A program made the position numbers and the translations under genes. This document shows, in pieces, positions 1 through 13,579 of a stretch of DNA of 64,000 bases; positions within the stretch are counted from its first letter, which is position 1, and the number at the start of each line of letters is the position of its first letter. The DNA is taken from assembly GCA_013396655.1 (NCBI GenBank), contig WBMV01008391.1, positions 1 through 64,000 on the forward strand, written 5' to 3'. This stretch comes from Campylorhamphus procurvoides (Eukaryota; Chordata; Aves; Passeriformes; Dendrocolaptidae). Below the pieces are notes generated by a model. That model saw only the letters and a list, made by a program, of their open reading frames with translations. It searched no databases and was not told the origin of the DNA.

Positions 1-3000
1 CCTGCTAAACTAGGACACTATTTGAGAATGTAAATCAATGTAAATCTTAGAAGAGTTACGTCTTCATGTTTTATATCTTAGAAGACTTTAAAACAAGACC
101 ACATCCTTTTGTTTCAAGATGATAGATTTCATTATCAGTGCTGATGAACACCTGATTCTGTGGGCCTTCAGCGAGGGAGAAACAAGTTTGCTAATGGCAT
201 GTGGATCCTGACAGACGTCTCTGAATATTTAGGGGCCTTGATATATATGCAATCTATGGATATTTCAAAACTGATTAACATTTCTGAACCTGAGTTAAAG
301 TTATACTTGGCATTTCAATAGTGTCAAGGCAAAATTAATCAGAGCTCAAAAGATATGCAGTCTTACTGACACAGTAGTGACAGTGAAAATATAAACCACT
401 GAGAAATATCCTGCTGAAAGACAGAGTCTAACCTGGATTTTGGAAGAGAATCCGTAAAACTGGCTTACTGCCACGGGCAGACTCTGAGGTGGTGCGTAAT
501 AGTATAGCTGGCATTTACAGACTAAGGTACCAGCTTAAATGACTCAGGGCTCTGCCAAGTTATATGTCCTGTAATAAGTCACTGCAAATCTTCTTACTTG
601 TGGAACATGAACATATTAAATATGCAAACTAATCTCTTGAAACAGTTCAGATAAACAGTGTTTTTAAATGTACCTAGTCAAGTTGTTTTTCAGTCAATGA
701 AGCTCAGCAAGCAAATACCTTCATTTCAGTGGCCCTCATGAGAATGATCAAAATTTATACCTATTTGTGATTTTAGGCTGTAGGGCTGTCTGTAGTAAAA
801 ATAAGAAAGCAGAATGATTTTTTTCCATTAGTTTTGTTCATCTTTGTTTTAAATAGGTCAGCGATAATCTTTCCAAATTTCAAAAGATGTTACTTCAGCC
901 TCAATGAAAGCTGCTAGGGCCCAGTTTGAAGAGCATCAGATTAAATAGTATGCCTTTAAAGAAACTATGCTTTTTATTTTTTCTGTAAAATAGAACCCCA
1001 AACGAGAGATTAGCAGTAGTTTTGGTGTAATAACACTTGTTATCTGTAGAAAGATATGATGGAGTGTGTGTGTCTGTAGATGGGTCTCTCTGTTTCACAA
1101 CAGAAGGGTAGCGTAGCCCTTCTGTCTGTGGTGGAGCTGGCTGTCACTTTTAGGTGGAGAGGAAGCATAAGGTATTTGTTTAATTAGTTTAGAAACTGCA
1201 AATCTTTTGCCATACTTTTTTTTTTTCTGTTTGGGGTTGGGATTTGGGGAGAAACCACACAGTGAACAGGGCAAAAGCAAATAATAAAGAGGAACTACAC
1301 AGAATCAGCTGTCATTCCAAACACTAAAGCCAAAGTTTCTAGAGAAGACCTAGGAGGGCATGAAGTGTGAGGAGAAAGAGGGTTTGGACTATATTAGTTT
1401 CCCTCTTACACACTTTATATATTTTTCTGCTTACTCATTGGGAAAATTGTCTTAATTTAGACTTTGGCAAGAGTATAACAGCCTCACTACTTCCATTTAC
1501 CTCTGAATTCAGTACACATTGACCTGTGTACTGATCTGCTGACACAGCGATCTGGATTTGGTCTTACATCTGGAAACCACTCACATCTCTGTCATGAAAT
1601 CTCTTTGATTCCTGTTTGCATTTTCCGCCTTTCTTCCAAAGACGCTCTTTGAAGTACTTTATGTCATATCCAGAAAGCATTCCTGAGTCATCATGGTAGT
1701 GGTTGTTCTCATTTAAATTCAGACTACTTAGATTCTCTTTAAAATATCAGAGATTTTTCTTAACCTGTAAAGATGCAAGAATAATGGAGAGTCTTCTGTC
1801 TTGCAGACAGATGGTGAGAGGTGCTGCTTTCAGTCTAGGGATATGAGTGCACTTGGAAAATAGAGTGGGACTGCTGTAAACTAAAAGGAGAGATGGTGTG
1901 GTTTTCAGTGATCTTGAACAGTGCATAAATGAGAATGGAAAGTAAATGTTGACAGAGGCCTATGATCTCAAAAGGTTTAAATGTGAATTCACAAGATACA
2001 ACCAGATTTTTCATTGCAGCCTCTCTTCAGGTACTCACAAGTAAAACTGAGAAGACGGGTGTATCTTTGACGAAGCTGATCAGCTCTGAGATGGATAAGG
2101 AGGGCAAAACCGAATGGTAAAATAAGAAAGTTTTGAGGGAGCTTAAAACACCATATTTTTTTTTCCCCTTCACTATTTGAGTACACAGTTTGATGCCATC
2201 TCCGGCAAAGCTGATTGATGGGATTCAATATTCTACGTTATAGAAGTATCCTTATGGAAAATCTTTCTCTCCACAATGCCTCAGCACACATGCAAGGAAT
2301 ATTTTTCTGTTTTACAGACAAGAAGCTAGAAACCTTTTGAAGGTTGCATATAAGACTTATGTTTAAAGAAGTGTTGAATAGAGGCCTTCCAAGTCTTGGG
2401 TTCAAAAGTAGCCAGTGAACCAGTTATAATGTGCCTCTTCCTTATGCTAGGTTAGGACTGCTGCATTATTTGCCTGGAATTTTTGAGAAAGACAGAAGTG
2501 TATATTGTGTGCAGCCCAAGCTAATGGGTGGCTGTGCAAACAGTGTTCGTCACAAGCTAACACACACTGTTTCTCAAGGCAATTTACCCTGTTGAGTTCC
2601 TTGCTGCCATAATTAAATGGCTTTTTGTAGTCTAGCTGTGCAGAAGGCATGTCCTAACTGAAAGACACAGCTAATTTTCTTTTCTTTGTGGAGCTTTTCT
2701 TGCAATAATGAATAGTATCCCATGGTTCAAAAGAGGTCATAGCTTCTTTTATGTACAAAGATTATATATGCATGTTTAGATGACTGGTTTTCAACCTTTT
2801 CTGGCTGATTGTCTCCCTAGATTGCTGAAAAGCATGGCTAAGCTTGCTGTGCTTAGTTACCTATTGTGCATGATGAAACAAGGGTCTGTGACACCTCCTA
2901 TGGTCTTGGGTCACAGGCTGAAAGCCACTGAAAGACCATTTTAGAAAATATAAAAATTTCCACTGATATATTTGTCGGTTAGAGCTGTTTTGTTATGTGT

Positions 3001-6000
3001 GAGTTTTGTTAAGGACATTTTGTCTTCCCTGTGTACAAAGAGCAATAGTCCTATATGCTTCTGGCCAGAAAATCAAGCAAACAAACAAGCAGGAGTAGAT
3101 CTGCTGCACAGATCAGAAAGGAGATTTTGGATTAATGATCTCATAAAGCCATTGTGTGGTCATCTTTTGTATCTATAAAATACATGATACCTGCACTTTT
3201 ATTCTGTTATGCAAATATGTATTTAGGAGATTAAGGAAAATGTGGATTATATGTTCTTTCAAAAGAATTTTTTGGATGTCTTGTCCCAGTTTCTAACTGG
3301 ATCTTTCACACGAGCAATTAATAGCTCTGCAGATTACATGGCACTGAAAAAACAGTACTTTGCATCAGGCTACACCACATCATATTTACAAGGAAGGAAA
3401 CATTTAAGACCAGTGGTGGACTGGACATGATTTTTATGCTGGAACTGTACCTACTTCAAACCCTCATGTTTTAACTACTCTTTAGATATACATGTGTTAG
3501 GGGAACATAGCTTCAAAATACTGCACAAAAGCTCTCTGCATACACACTGTCTTCCTGCATTTTAACCTTCAACCTGCAGGAATCTGACAAGTTTCTCTTT
3601 CTTTTCTATCTTCTGATATCAGAAGGGATGCTCAGCTGGGTTCCTCAGCTGAGGGTGAACAGTCTCACTGATACACGGCCCTGTGTCTCACTGTGAGTGC
3701 AAAGGGAAACTGCAGGAAAGCACAGGTGCCCTCAGCCAGGCTGGCAGCCCCTGTACCATACAAGAGTTTCTTATGTGAGGTGCATGGCAGCACAACTGAT
3801 TGTCTCAGTGTCTGCACCTGGGGCACCTGGTGGGGAGCTGCAGTACTTGGAAGGTGGAAAATTTAGCATTTTTAGGACTGGGAGCTTGACACTGAGCAGC
3901 ACAGTGACTTGGGGTTTATGTCCGATGCCTGAAGAAGGACCAAGGCATTGATGCTCCTCCCTGCAAAAACTGCAGGAAATCCTGTATAGCTGAGCCTGCC
4001 AGACAAGATTTAGCAGAGCTAAAGTGACCCTCTGGCATGTCCCAGTGATTGGATCTCTATGGAGCTGTGGCTGTAAAGAACTGGGGCAGCTCCTTTATGT
4101 GCTGTGAAATAAGAAAAAGTGCCAAACAACAGGGTTTTGTGATAATGTGATTGCAAGATTAATTGGTACATATAGTTAGTAGAGGACACAGAGAGAATTT
4201 GCATTTGCATGTGGGAAGAGTGAGTCAAAATGACTTTGTACCTGTTTCCCATTATGCATCTGTCACACATCTTTAATATTTTTAGTTTAATACTTCATTG
4301 TTTTCTTGATTGTTTTAATTTTCTGAGCTATCTCAGTGTGAAAACATGTCACAGAAGATGGTGTTACTTTTTATTTATGTAAGGTGCTTAAATTATACTT
4401 CTGAAGTTACTTACCCAGCATTTTATTTATCTTGCAGTCATAATTATTCAGTGCCTCCTCCATCTGCTTTTATTTAAGTATAACTGTATAGACAGCAGCC
4501 ACAAAGATAAGTCTCTTCAGGTTAATCGGTTGCACAGAAAGCCTTCTGTACACTGTAAGGAGTTTGCTTTGACACCTGGCAATTAAATGGAATAGACTTT
4601 TTTGTTGCTATTCACGAGAGCTGGCGTGATATCAGTTACCCAGAGATGTGACTTGGTTCTCACATGCGTGGCAGACTCTCTCTGAAGGTATGAAAAGGAC
4701 AGGTGAAATAAATTATAGAGTTGCCAGCTGCTTTAAACAGCCCTGTTCAGCTTCATAATCTGGTCTTGTCAAATTTCTGAGATTTGATGCATTTCTGTTT
4801 GAATGCCTTCTTCAGCCTTTTCAGCTGTTGCCAGAGAGAACCTCCTACTGAAGTTCTTACTGCTTAAAATTCAAGAGTGCTTTGAACTCCCCCTCTAAGA
4901 CAGGGTTTGCTACAGAATAAAGGTATTCCTTATCATGCTACTTATTTAGAAAGCTTTTTGATGCTGTAAACAGTGGTGAAGAGACTGGAGTCTGTGTACA
5001 TCTATTGGCTAAAATGATACTTCTCTACACCTGTTTATTGCTGGGATAATGACATTGACTCCTGTGGGATTTCTCCAGGTTGACTTGTGTAACCAAAATC
5101 CAGATATGCACCTGCCTGTTTTCTGGGTGCACAGGCACAGCTCCAGTTCCCTTTGCAAAGAAAATAATTTGTCCTGTGTTGGGCTTTTTTGACTCAGCCT
5201 TGTGTGTATCTTAACTCTTCATGGACGTGTCTTGGATCTACAGTTACTAGGCTCAATGAAAAGAAAATAATAAATTAAGAGTTTATCAACAACTGCCACT
5301 GAAAGTATCTGTATTATGTGTTCACAAAGGTGATAGTTTGCCTTTTGTTTTCATTATTATAGCTTTCTTTCTATGAGAAAGTCCTTTAAATGAGTGTTGT
5401 GACTTTGAGCCACTAATCATTTCCAAAAGTGTGTTTGTCATTTAAAGAAGCAAACATTTTCATTAATTTAACAGTAGGATAAAATCTGTTTATTTTGATC
5501 AAAACATAGAAGAAAGTCCTTGAAATTACTGTAAAACAATGATGAACCAGACCTATTTCTCAGTGGTTTCTAATATGACTTGGATCTGCTCTGCCTTAAT
5601 CCTCATCATGCCACTCAGTTACCCACTGGGAAATAAAAAAGACAGTTCCCAGAGGGAAAGATGGCAAAAATTGCTTCAAAACTTGCTTTTTTTATAACTT
5701 ATAAGAAATTAGGCCTCTTTTTTACAAGGCCTTTTTTTAAGGCTCCTTTGCTCTTGCTCACATTCTTCTAGTGTTTTTATTAACAAACCAATGCTGATTC
5801 ACTCATTCCAGTAATCACAGTATTTCAGCCCAGATTCATAGGTAACCATACACACTGCCCACTATCCATGAACCTTGTTCAAGCTGCTTGGTGAAGGAGT
5901 GTCCTTCTTTGGCAGTTTTATTGTAGGTTGACAATTATTTTTGCTGTTCTTGTGTGGTGCTTTTGAGGGAACTCTGTGCTGGCTCTTACACCTTCCTGGG

Positions 6001-6384
6001 CCCACATGGCTTTGCCTGGCTCCTCTATGATTCTTGCAGTTACCCTGTTGCTCAAAGTTTACTGTGAAATGAAGCACTTTGACAGAGGAGTTTGAGCAAG
6101 GAGACTATTAGGTTAGCAAAGGAGTGGCAGACGGGTGCTGCAGTGTGGACAGGTTGTGCGGTGATGTGTGAATGAAAGACAGCTATAGGATGTGGGGTTT
6201 GAGCTCCTGACAGCCAAACGATCAGCACTCTCTCCTTGTGATCCTCCCACAAGTGGAAGGTGGACTGGTCAGGCTGTAACACAAATCAGTTTTCCAGCCC
6301 TGCTAAAATATGCTGAAATGACAAATCCATGGCTGTGAGGAATGTGTGTGGAAGCGTGGGTTTCTGCTTGTTATGTCTTCAGAG
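1..6384. other. Non-coding DNA, no gene seen
   Basis: AT-rich sequence broken by frequent stops in all six frames. The longest open frames are about 84 codons, have a chance-like composition rich in Cys, His, Phe and Leu, and lack paired splice signals. The only low-complexity item worth noting is a T11 run at 1216-1226. I recognise no interspersed repeat here, although old ones may be too decayed to see by eye. The segment from about 5860 up to the CR1 copy is somewhat more GC-rich and could be unrecognised repeat. It may be intergenic or intronic; the sequence does not decide. Confidence 0.7.
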
Positions 6385-7140
6385 ATGCAAGCTAATGGGA
6401 ATGGATTCACTAAATGTAAGTCATGCTTGACCAACATGATTGCCTTCTACCATGAAACAACTACCTGGATGGATGAGGGGAAAGCAGTGGACATTGTCTA
6501 CCACAGTTTTACTGAGGCTTTCAATGCTGTCTCTCATAACATCCTCATTCCACTTGGAAATTGTGGATTGGAGAAGCAGACAGGTGGATTCAAATGGAGG
6601 CATGTCACTAGTGCCCCCCAAGGTTCAATTCTGGGCCCAGTTTTGTTTAACTTACTCATCAATGACTTGAATGAATTGGTAGAACCTCATCAGCAAGTTT
6701 GCTTGATGACACAAAACTAGGAGGAGTGGCCCTTCAGAAGGACGTTGACAGATTGGAGAGTTGGGAAGAAAAGAACTGTCTGAAGTTAAATAAAGGCAAA
6801 TAAAGGGTCCTGCAGCTGGGGAAGAATAACCCCATTACACCAGTAAAGGCTGGGGACTGACCTGCTGCAAGGCAGCTCTGTGGAGAAGGACATGGGGGAC
6901 CTAGTTCACAACCTGTCCATGAGCCAGCAGTGTGCCCTTGTTGCCAAGAAGGCCAGTAGTATCCTGGGGTGCATCAGGAAGAGCACTGCCAGCAGGTTGA
7001 GGGAGGTGGTCCTGCCCCTCTGCTCTGGAGTGCTATGTTCAGTTCTGAGCTCCTCAGTACAAGAGAGACATGGAGTTCTGGAGTGTGTCCAACAGAGGGC
7101 TAGAAAGATAACTAAGAGACTGAACTAGCTCACTAGCAAG
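6385..7140 (+). mobile_element. CR1 LINE fragment (5'- and 3'-truncated)
   Basis: This is a remnant of a chicken-repeat-1 non-LTR retrotransposon in sense orientation. The nucleotide sequence follows the CR1 ORF2 reverse-transcriptase region from the segment encoding 'KSCLTNMIAFY' through the PQGS block, the degenerate FADD box and the 'SMSQQCALVAKKAS' and 'ILGCIRKS' segments. Both ends are missing: there is no 5' UTR or endonuclease domain, and no CR1 3' UTR with its terminal 8-bp repeats. An internal deletion of reverse-transcriptase sequence lies at about 6570-6595, because the frame jumps from the 'GNCGLE' segment almost straight to the region just before PQGS. The boundaries are uncertain by about 30 bases. 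The frameshifts and stops mark an inactive, fairly old copy. Confidence 0.93.
6406..7128 (+). pseudogene. CR1 reverse transcriptase relic, frameshifted
   Basis: In a live CR1 this gene would make the reverse transcriptase that copies element RNA at a nicked chromosomal target. The copy is dead. The motif A region reads 'VYHSFTEAFNAVSH': the position normally holding the catalytic aspartate after Tyr is serine (codon 6505-6507). Motif B survives as 'PQGSILGPVLFNLLIND' (6616-6666). A frame change occurs between 6666 and 6698. The catalytic FADD box at 6698-6710 is split by one extra T (around 6703-6704), so Phe-Ala lies in one frame and Asp-Asp in another. A TAA interrupts the region near 6801. 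From 6880 to 7128 a frame reopens over the 'NLSMSQQCALVAKKAS' segment, then ends before the C-terminal part of the domain. The family assignment rests on protein blocks I recognise; the damage is read directly from the codons. Confidence 0.9.
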
Positions 7141-8921
7141 GAGTGGTTGTGTGAGGATGCCTGTGTTCCTGGCAAGGGAAAGAAACCATAGGTATCAATA
7201 TATGATGAGGCACTGCACAATGCAGCAAGGCTCCTGCTCCTGGAAGTCTACAGAAGGATCGCATCATGGTGACTTGATGCTGAACCTTTCTGCTCCCCAC
7301 TCAGTGCTGGAGGTAGCTTTGTTCTTTGAAGGCATTTGAGGACGTTGCCAGTGTTGATGTTTGTCTGTGTTCTGTGATTGTGGTTAATAACTGCGCTTGG
7401 CTGGAGCAGGGCACAAAAGAGTACCTGGAGATTAGGCTTGAAAACTGTGCTAGTATTCTCACAACAGTGATAGTCTTAAAAACTTGTACCTTATGTTGCA
7501 ATCAGCTTGAGCCAGCATAACCAGATGCTAAGATTCCAGGGGGGAATCCTGCTCTCCCAGCCCCACATCCTGATGCTGCTGCCCACCAGCTCTCCACCAT
7601 CCTGCCACATCTGGAACTGCTCTGATTGAAAATTGATTTGGAGGAAAAAAAATAAAAAGTTATTTTTATGTGCATCAGTTACCATGTTTGATTCCCAGCA
7701 TGGCTGTACAAATGTTTGTGCTGGCACAATTGAAAGGATGCCGTGAGAGTGGGAATGAGCAGTCACAGATATGAGGAGGAGGAAGCCAGGAACTGCATGC
7801 ATCACCAAAAAAGCATTTTTATATTTGGACCCTTAAGGCTTGACCCTGCCACTGAACTCAGTGGGAATATCTGTGGAGTTCTGAAAGGACTAGTATGGAA
7901 GTGTAACAGGATATATGTAAGTGCAGGTGATGATGAATGTGGAAAACGTTTTCAGTCAGAACACTTGAGAAGCGGTGGCTGGAGTTACAGAGCAGGAAGT
8001 TTTAATGGCCTTGCTGAACCTGTGGGGGCTTTTCCATGAGGAATCACAAAACCAGCAGGTTGTCTCTCATAGCCAGATTTTTCTGAGTGCACACTGCGAG
8101 TGAGAAGTACATGCGATAAACAAGGTTGGGTGCTTAATTGCTTAGAAAAGAAATAACTTCTGTTATAATGCATTTTTGCAGTGGTAGCCTTTAGGTTCCC
8201 TACCCTGTAGCCTCTGTGACCAAATCCTTAGTCACAGCTCGAGGCTGCAGAACATTGTCATTATTCGGTGGTTAATGTGGAGATTTCAGTAATCCTCAAG
8301 AGGTGGGGGAAAAAAAAGAATAAAGAAAGAGAGAAGCCTCCTGCTGATAAGATTTTCAAAGCCAGAGAGTTTATGCACTGTGTATTTAATGAGCACAGGT
8401 GAAGCAATTGTATTGTTTCTTTCTAGGATAGTATGATCCTTGTATTCAGGAGTGCTTGTCAGTGGGATTCCTGTATTCCACATTTAAACAGTACTTTCTT
8501 GAGGGAAGAAAATAGGTCTGAAATTTAAAGTAATGGATATTTCTAATGCAGTTTTTCAGGCTTAATTTTGCATGTAATCATGATACAGTTTGTCTTCCTC
8601 AGCAAGACCTAATGCCATAATACATCACAGCACTTTTCTGTGAGGGCTGATTGTTACTTAATGCCGGCAGCCAGGTTGTGAAAATTTGAGGCTTCTTCTC
8701 TGCAAAGTATACTCTCATAAAAAAGGTGTTTTTCAGAGCAGTGTCAGCTGAAGTGCTTTTGTTATTAAGCTTGGGTGCTTTATGATGCTGTTAGCATCTT
8801 CCTTATGCACTACACCAAACTGATCCATTATGTCATGTTAGTAGCTTCACTACTTAATCTGCCTTGCATTCTTTGTCTTGCATTTTAAACTTAAGATATG
8901 TCCTCTAAAGGTAACCATCTT

Positions 8922-8950
8922 CTCTTTGTGAGTGTAAACCCCACAAAGAG
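8922..8950. repeat. 9-bp inverted repeat
   Basis: The arms ctctttgtg (8922-8930) and cacaaagag (8942-8950) are perfect reverse complements around an 11-base spacer. No transcription unit or factor site ties it to a function, and a repeat this short can arise by chance in 64 kb. Confidence 0.5.
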
Positions 8951-11936
8951 TATGTTCACTGAGGATTGCAATATCGAACATTTTTTGTTTACAAAAGGCA
9001 GAATGGCAGGGAGGTCTGTATTCCCAGGGACTTTGATCCTCTGGAAGCTTTCTGTTTGCAAATAATAGAGCAGAAAGTGTCAGAGGCTCCAGAAATCTTA
9101 CCAAGCTACGAAGAATTGCATTGGGTTTCCAGAGTGAATGAAATCTATGCAGTGTATGTTACGAAGCATCACCAATTAGGATGACTGTTCCAAGTGTGTG
9201 CAAACATTAGACCCTCTTCCAGAGACCCAGTGGATTTCAAATCTCTCCCTTAAAATGCTTTGCAATGTTATTTCTTTACACATCTCTCCCTTTAGTCTGC
9301 TGTATATTTGCTTGCTTAAAGTCCAGTCTGATGTCTGACACTGGCAGGTAACTATGTAATTTTCAGAAGAACAAAAATATCAAAGCCACAATACCAAAAT
9401 GACAGCTGAAGTTCAGTGTGCTCTATTTTAGCCTTCTCCTCCCATTTCTAATTTGCAATGGGCTGCTGAAGTTAGCTTCAACCGCATGGCTGCCCATTGT
9501 GAAACTGGTGCCCACAATCACTTGCTTTTTCTATGGAACCAGTGGGGCACAAGGGGAATTTCATGATCTCGGTGACAGTGATAACAATGCAGAGTCAGAT
9601 CCTGACATGCAGGGAAGCTAGAGTTGAAACTTGGCAGTCAAACAAAAAGAACCCAATTTTAAACCTCTGATAAATTATCCTAACACTTAGTATTAAATGT
9701 GGAGTTGTTTTTGACACGTGCTTAGTTTCTCACATCGGAGTGGGTCATTTCAGTTCAGAATAGTTTCCTGATATTTATGTATCCTATACTTAAAGAGGGT
9801 TTACACAAGCGGTTTTAAATGCTTCATGATAATGTCTTAAAGCGTGCCATAAACATAGCAGAGCAGCTTCTTTACAAGCAATGACACTGCAAAAAGCATA
9901 TGTCACTGCTCTGAAAGGCTTTTCCAGACCCTTGGTCCTTTGAGGGTTAGAAGTCTTCTTTTAATCTTCAGAATGAATTTATATATTGTTAGTATATACT
10001 TATTTGCTCTTGGGCCAGTGTTGACCCTTAGCTTAAATAGCTGTTTTCCCCGTCTGCTGTAACCTGCTCTAATGTATTTATATAGACAGCAATCTCAACT
10101 CAGACTTAACTTTGTTTAGTTGTGTTCTCTTTTTTTAAAACCATGAATTAGTTTTGCCTCCTCTTTTAAAGTAGTTTGTAGTCATCTGTCTCACCCTGTT
10201 AGTCATTGTCACAATCTTGCTTAAGTTGCTCCTGTTGTTAATTTTTGCTTCCCCCAGTTCTTCGGGTAAATAGTTTCAGCCAACTGCTGAGGTGCCTTAT
10301 GTTCAGTAAAGGAAGATAGGTCTCTTCAGTTGGAGCTTGATCTCACCTGTGTTAAATCCCATCTATATTAAGAGAGAATACATAGTTTGCTGGAGGTGCC
10401 TCTGGTCTCTTGGTAGAGAGAGCCTAGGCAATTAGCTCATATAAGATGCTTCACTATTAGGTGGCTAAAGTTCAATGAGATGAATTCTGCCCCCTCTGAA
10501 CAAACTTACTTGGTTTCTTATAAGACTAGGGGATGATCTATGAGTACACCCCTGTCACATATTGATGTGACTCTCCGCCTCCAGGCTGACTTTGTAGGGC
10601 ATGAAAACACCTTGCAATCTTTTTAAGAATCAGTTCAATGACACCATGGCATAATCCTTTATCATCTGTTATGCTCCACTGCACTGAGTACATCCCATAG
10701 GGCAACTCTGGAAGGAGGTGGTTGCCTGCTGTCCATGTGGAAGGCCCGTTTCCCTGATTGATTATCCTTCTGCATTTCGCACTTCAAATCATCCCTGCGT
10801 AAGAGAACTCTGCCTGATGAATGCTAATATTGGCACTGTAGGTTGTGACTTGCTTAACATCCATCTCACATTACTATTTTTCTTACTTCGGTTTCGAGAT
10901 CTTCACTGGTTGACCCCATGTCTGTGTATTTAAATGATGGGAGACTGTAGATTGACTCGCATGGATAGTGACAGCATCCTTTGTTCACTGATAAGGCTTG
11001 GCAATTCATTGTGAAACTTGTGTCTGCACAGCAGACCACTCAGGACTCTGTGTGGCAGGTAAGCCCCATATTCTAGATTAAGTAGAACTTTTCTGGGTCT
11101 CACTCCATAGGCATAGGATTATGCCATGAATGAAATGATGTGCTTGAAAAAGAGACTCAAGTGTGATGCCTTGCCAATGTAGTTTGTTAATGCCTGAACA
11201 AGTGTAGTCGAGTTTCAATTATTTATGATAATATCTTCTAGCCTGCCAATAAACATAATGTAATAGGTTTTTTAAAAGTAATGAATTCCTAGAAATATGA
11301 GATCTTGTTACTAAGGTAATTTAAAACCCTGCTGCAAAGTGGGATGAGTACCCTTGGGCTTAAAGGGGTTGTTGAGTTCTTTAAATGTGTGGATTAGCAA
11401 AGTAAGAATTAATGAGCTGTTATTATTTATAGAAGCAACATCTGATCGCTGTTTCCTCATAATTCATACTTCTCAAAACCTGAATTTACTTTGCTTTTCC
11501 TCAGCTAAAGGCTTTAGACTCAGTAATATTTATTCTACAGAATGAAGATTCAGCAGTATTTTAAACAGGTTCTCCATTTTATGATAGAATAATTATTCCT
11601 GATTTATGTTCTGTCTGTTTTGCATACAATGGGCCAAGTCCCTACTTATAATTCATGTATGCACATTCATGTGAAAGAGTCTTATAACAGTTCAGAAGTA
11701 GAACAAGCCAGCTGGGGAAATGCCTAAGGCCATGACTCAGGCCACAGATTTTCTTTGTGATCCTGACCAAATCTCTCAGGGTGCATTTATCCACCTACTG
11801 ACAAGATAGCTGCACACTTGGTCTGTACAGTCAAAGGTAGAGAAGAGTTCACCAATCAGAGGTTTTTATTATTTATACCCTAAAATGGTTGTCCTGGATG
11901 ATGGAGGCTTGATCATTTTGTCTGTGCTCCAGTATT

Positions 11937-11964
11937 TGGTGCTCCTGCTTCATGGTGCTCCTGC
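11937..11964. repeat. Short direct repeat, 16-base period
   Basis: The 12-mer tggtgctcctgc occurs at 11937-11948 and again at 11953-11964, separated by four bases. This is consistent with a small slippage duplication. No further copies are adjacent. Confidence 0.6.
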
Positions 11965-13328
11965 GTGAATGTCAGGGACTTGTCTGAAAGCTGCTTTGGT
12001 GGTGATTGCCCACTGACAGCTATTTCTCATGTCTTAGAAACATTTTAAAATGCATTAGTTGTGTAATTTGATGATAGCTGGCTTGTAGTAACTCCTACTG
12101 CAGCTGCAACTGCATTTTATCTGTATTGCTGTATCTGTCATGCTTTTCTAAATGGATATATCTATATAAAAGAACAATGCCAGTGAGTTTGGCACTGGGA
12201 AGAAGTGGAAGGTGGTACACCATGACCTATGTTTTCATATGTCTATCTGCAGCACCAGTGCTATCCCAGCACCTCTGTCTTCGTTTTGTACTGTCTGAGC
12301 CAGCAAAGTATCGGACTAGAATCCACCACTTGAGAATCCTCCTTTAGTACTGATTTGTAAGCGTTAGTCTATGATTATTTTTGGTCCATAATCTCATTAC
12401 CTAAACACTCCTGTATTGAACAGTCTGAGTCACTTATCATCCTGAAAACTAATTCATTCCAGTCTTTTCTGAATTTGTTTGCTTTTGTTTTCTGATGGAT
12501 GGAAGTATCTCTGTGCTTTCTGCCTCTCGCTGCTGGCATCCCATTTATTTCTGCCACTTCCTCAGTTCTGCTGGTACTCTCACAGAGAGGTGCTGTTTCC
12601 TTAGGTGAAAATGCCCCTGATTTCTCTGCTGCCTTTGCTGGCTTGTTTCTAGTCCTACTTTAGCTCTCCTTTTTACTTTCTCTGTACTCTTAAGTATATT
12701 TTTTTGCTATCTCCTCAAAATGATATTTAGTGGTTTCCTTGATGGTTTCGTTCTCTGTTCGTATGCCATATTACAATAACCTTAACTTAGATATGTAGGT
12801 GTCTTTTCCTATTATTACCATTATTGTCTGCCACATTCATTACCAACTGGCAGCCACAAGCTTTACATACTAAATAGTTTCCCCTTGAATACCCTCTATT
12901 TCTCCTCTCTCAAGTTTATTTTCCTCTCAGTGTATAGGACAAATTATGTGCATAACTACATTAATGGTAACGGGAACTGTGGGTGTAAATCTCCCTTGTG
13001 TTGAAAGGAGAATGGGCCTCCGTGTTTCTTGTCCTTTAAGATGCATCCTGGTGAGCTTTCTCAGTGCTTCTCCTTTGGGCTTTTCCCCTGCCCTCTCGCC
13101 GTGGTACAAAATATGCAACTTTCAAGGAAAATAAGGCACAAGTCATGGTAAATTAAACAGATGTCAAAATCCATACTGAAGGATGGGTAAGCTACAGTGG
13201 AGAAGTGCAGAAAACAGTCAGTCACTAAGGAGGATAAATGCGAGCTGTGCTTTGAATAATTAGATGAAACATAAATAAAACAGTGACATGATTTGTTTCC
13301 CCACTTGCCTCATGAATAGGAGACACCA

Positions 13329-13426
13329 GTCCTGACTCTTCCTTACCAGAGGGGAAATACCAAGTTCAGTGGTGTTACTCCAGATTTGCACTGATGAAAG
13401 TGAAGAAAAATTTGCTTTATTTTGAG
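13329..13426. repeat. Possible fragment of an old palindromic interspersed repeat
   Basis: The stretch around 'cagtggtgttactccag' followed by 'atttgcactgatg' and 'agaaaaatttg' resembles an ancient family found across reptiles and birds. In that family a core of the type 'TTACTCC..ATTTACACTGGTGTAA' leads to an AATTTGG-like end. The match is degraded and was judged by eye from memory of the family, for which I cannot give a database name. Treat it as tentative. Confidence 0.3.
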
Positions 13427-13559
13427 AGATGATATTGAAGGAGTTGTTGGAGAATAATGAAGCTATTGGACTGACTAAAGTCTCCTATTACAGCCTTGTA
13501 TATGTCAGGGCAGAACTCACACTTCCTGTCATGATAAATTAGTATTTATCCTGGAGCAA

Positions 13560-13579
13560 ATATATATATATATATATTA
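13560..13579. repeat. (TA)n microsatellite
   Basis: An almost perfect run of alternating T and A, about nine to ten dinucleotide units, in AT-rich surroundings. Runs like this are prone to length polymorphism and can form cruciforms. Confidence 0.9.

Larger units (their letters stand above)
7141..13328. other. Non-coding DNA, no gene seen
   Basis: No frame here has a convincing protein composition together with splice signals. The best-looking frame is at 8966-9184 and ends in a TAG-free 'KHHQLG' tail followed by TGA. It lacks a clear acceptor or donor, and I recognise nothing in it. Small structures include a 7-bp inverted repeat with a 2-base loop at 7849-7864, a 9-bp inverted repeat at 8922-8930/8942-8950, and a 12-base direct repeat with 16-base period at 11937-11964. 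The rest is unremarkable AT-rich DNA. Confidence 0.65.

Noticed and set aside
8966..9184. 72-codon frame with fairly ordinary protein composition
   Set aside because: No clear acceptor or donor and no recognised family; too short to separate from chance.
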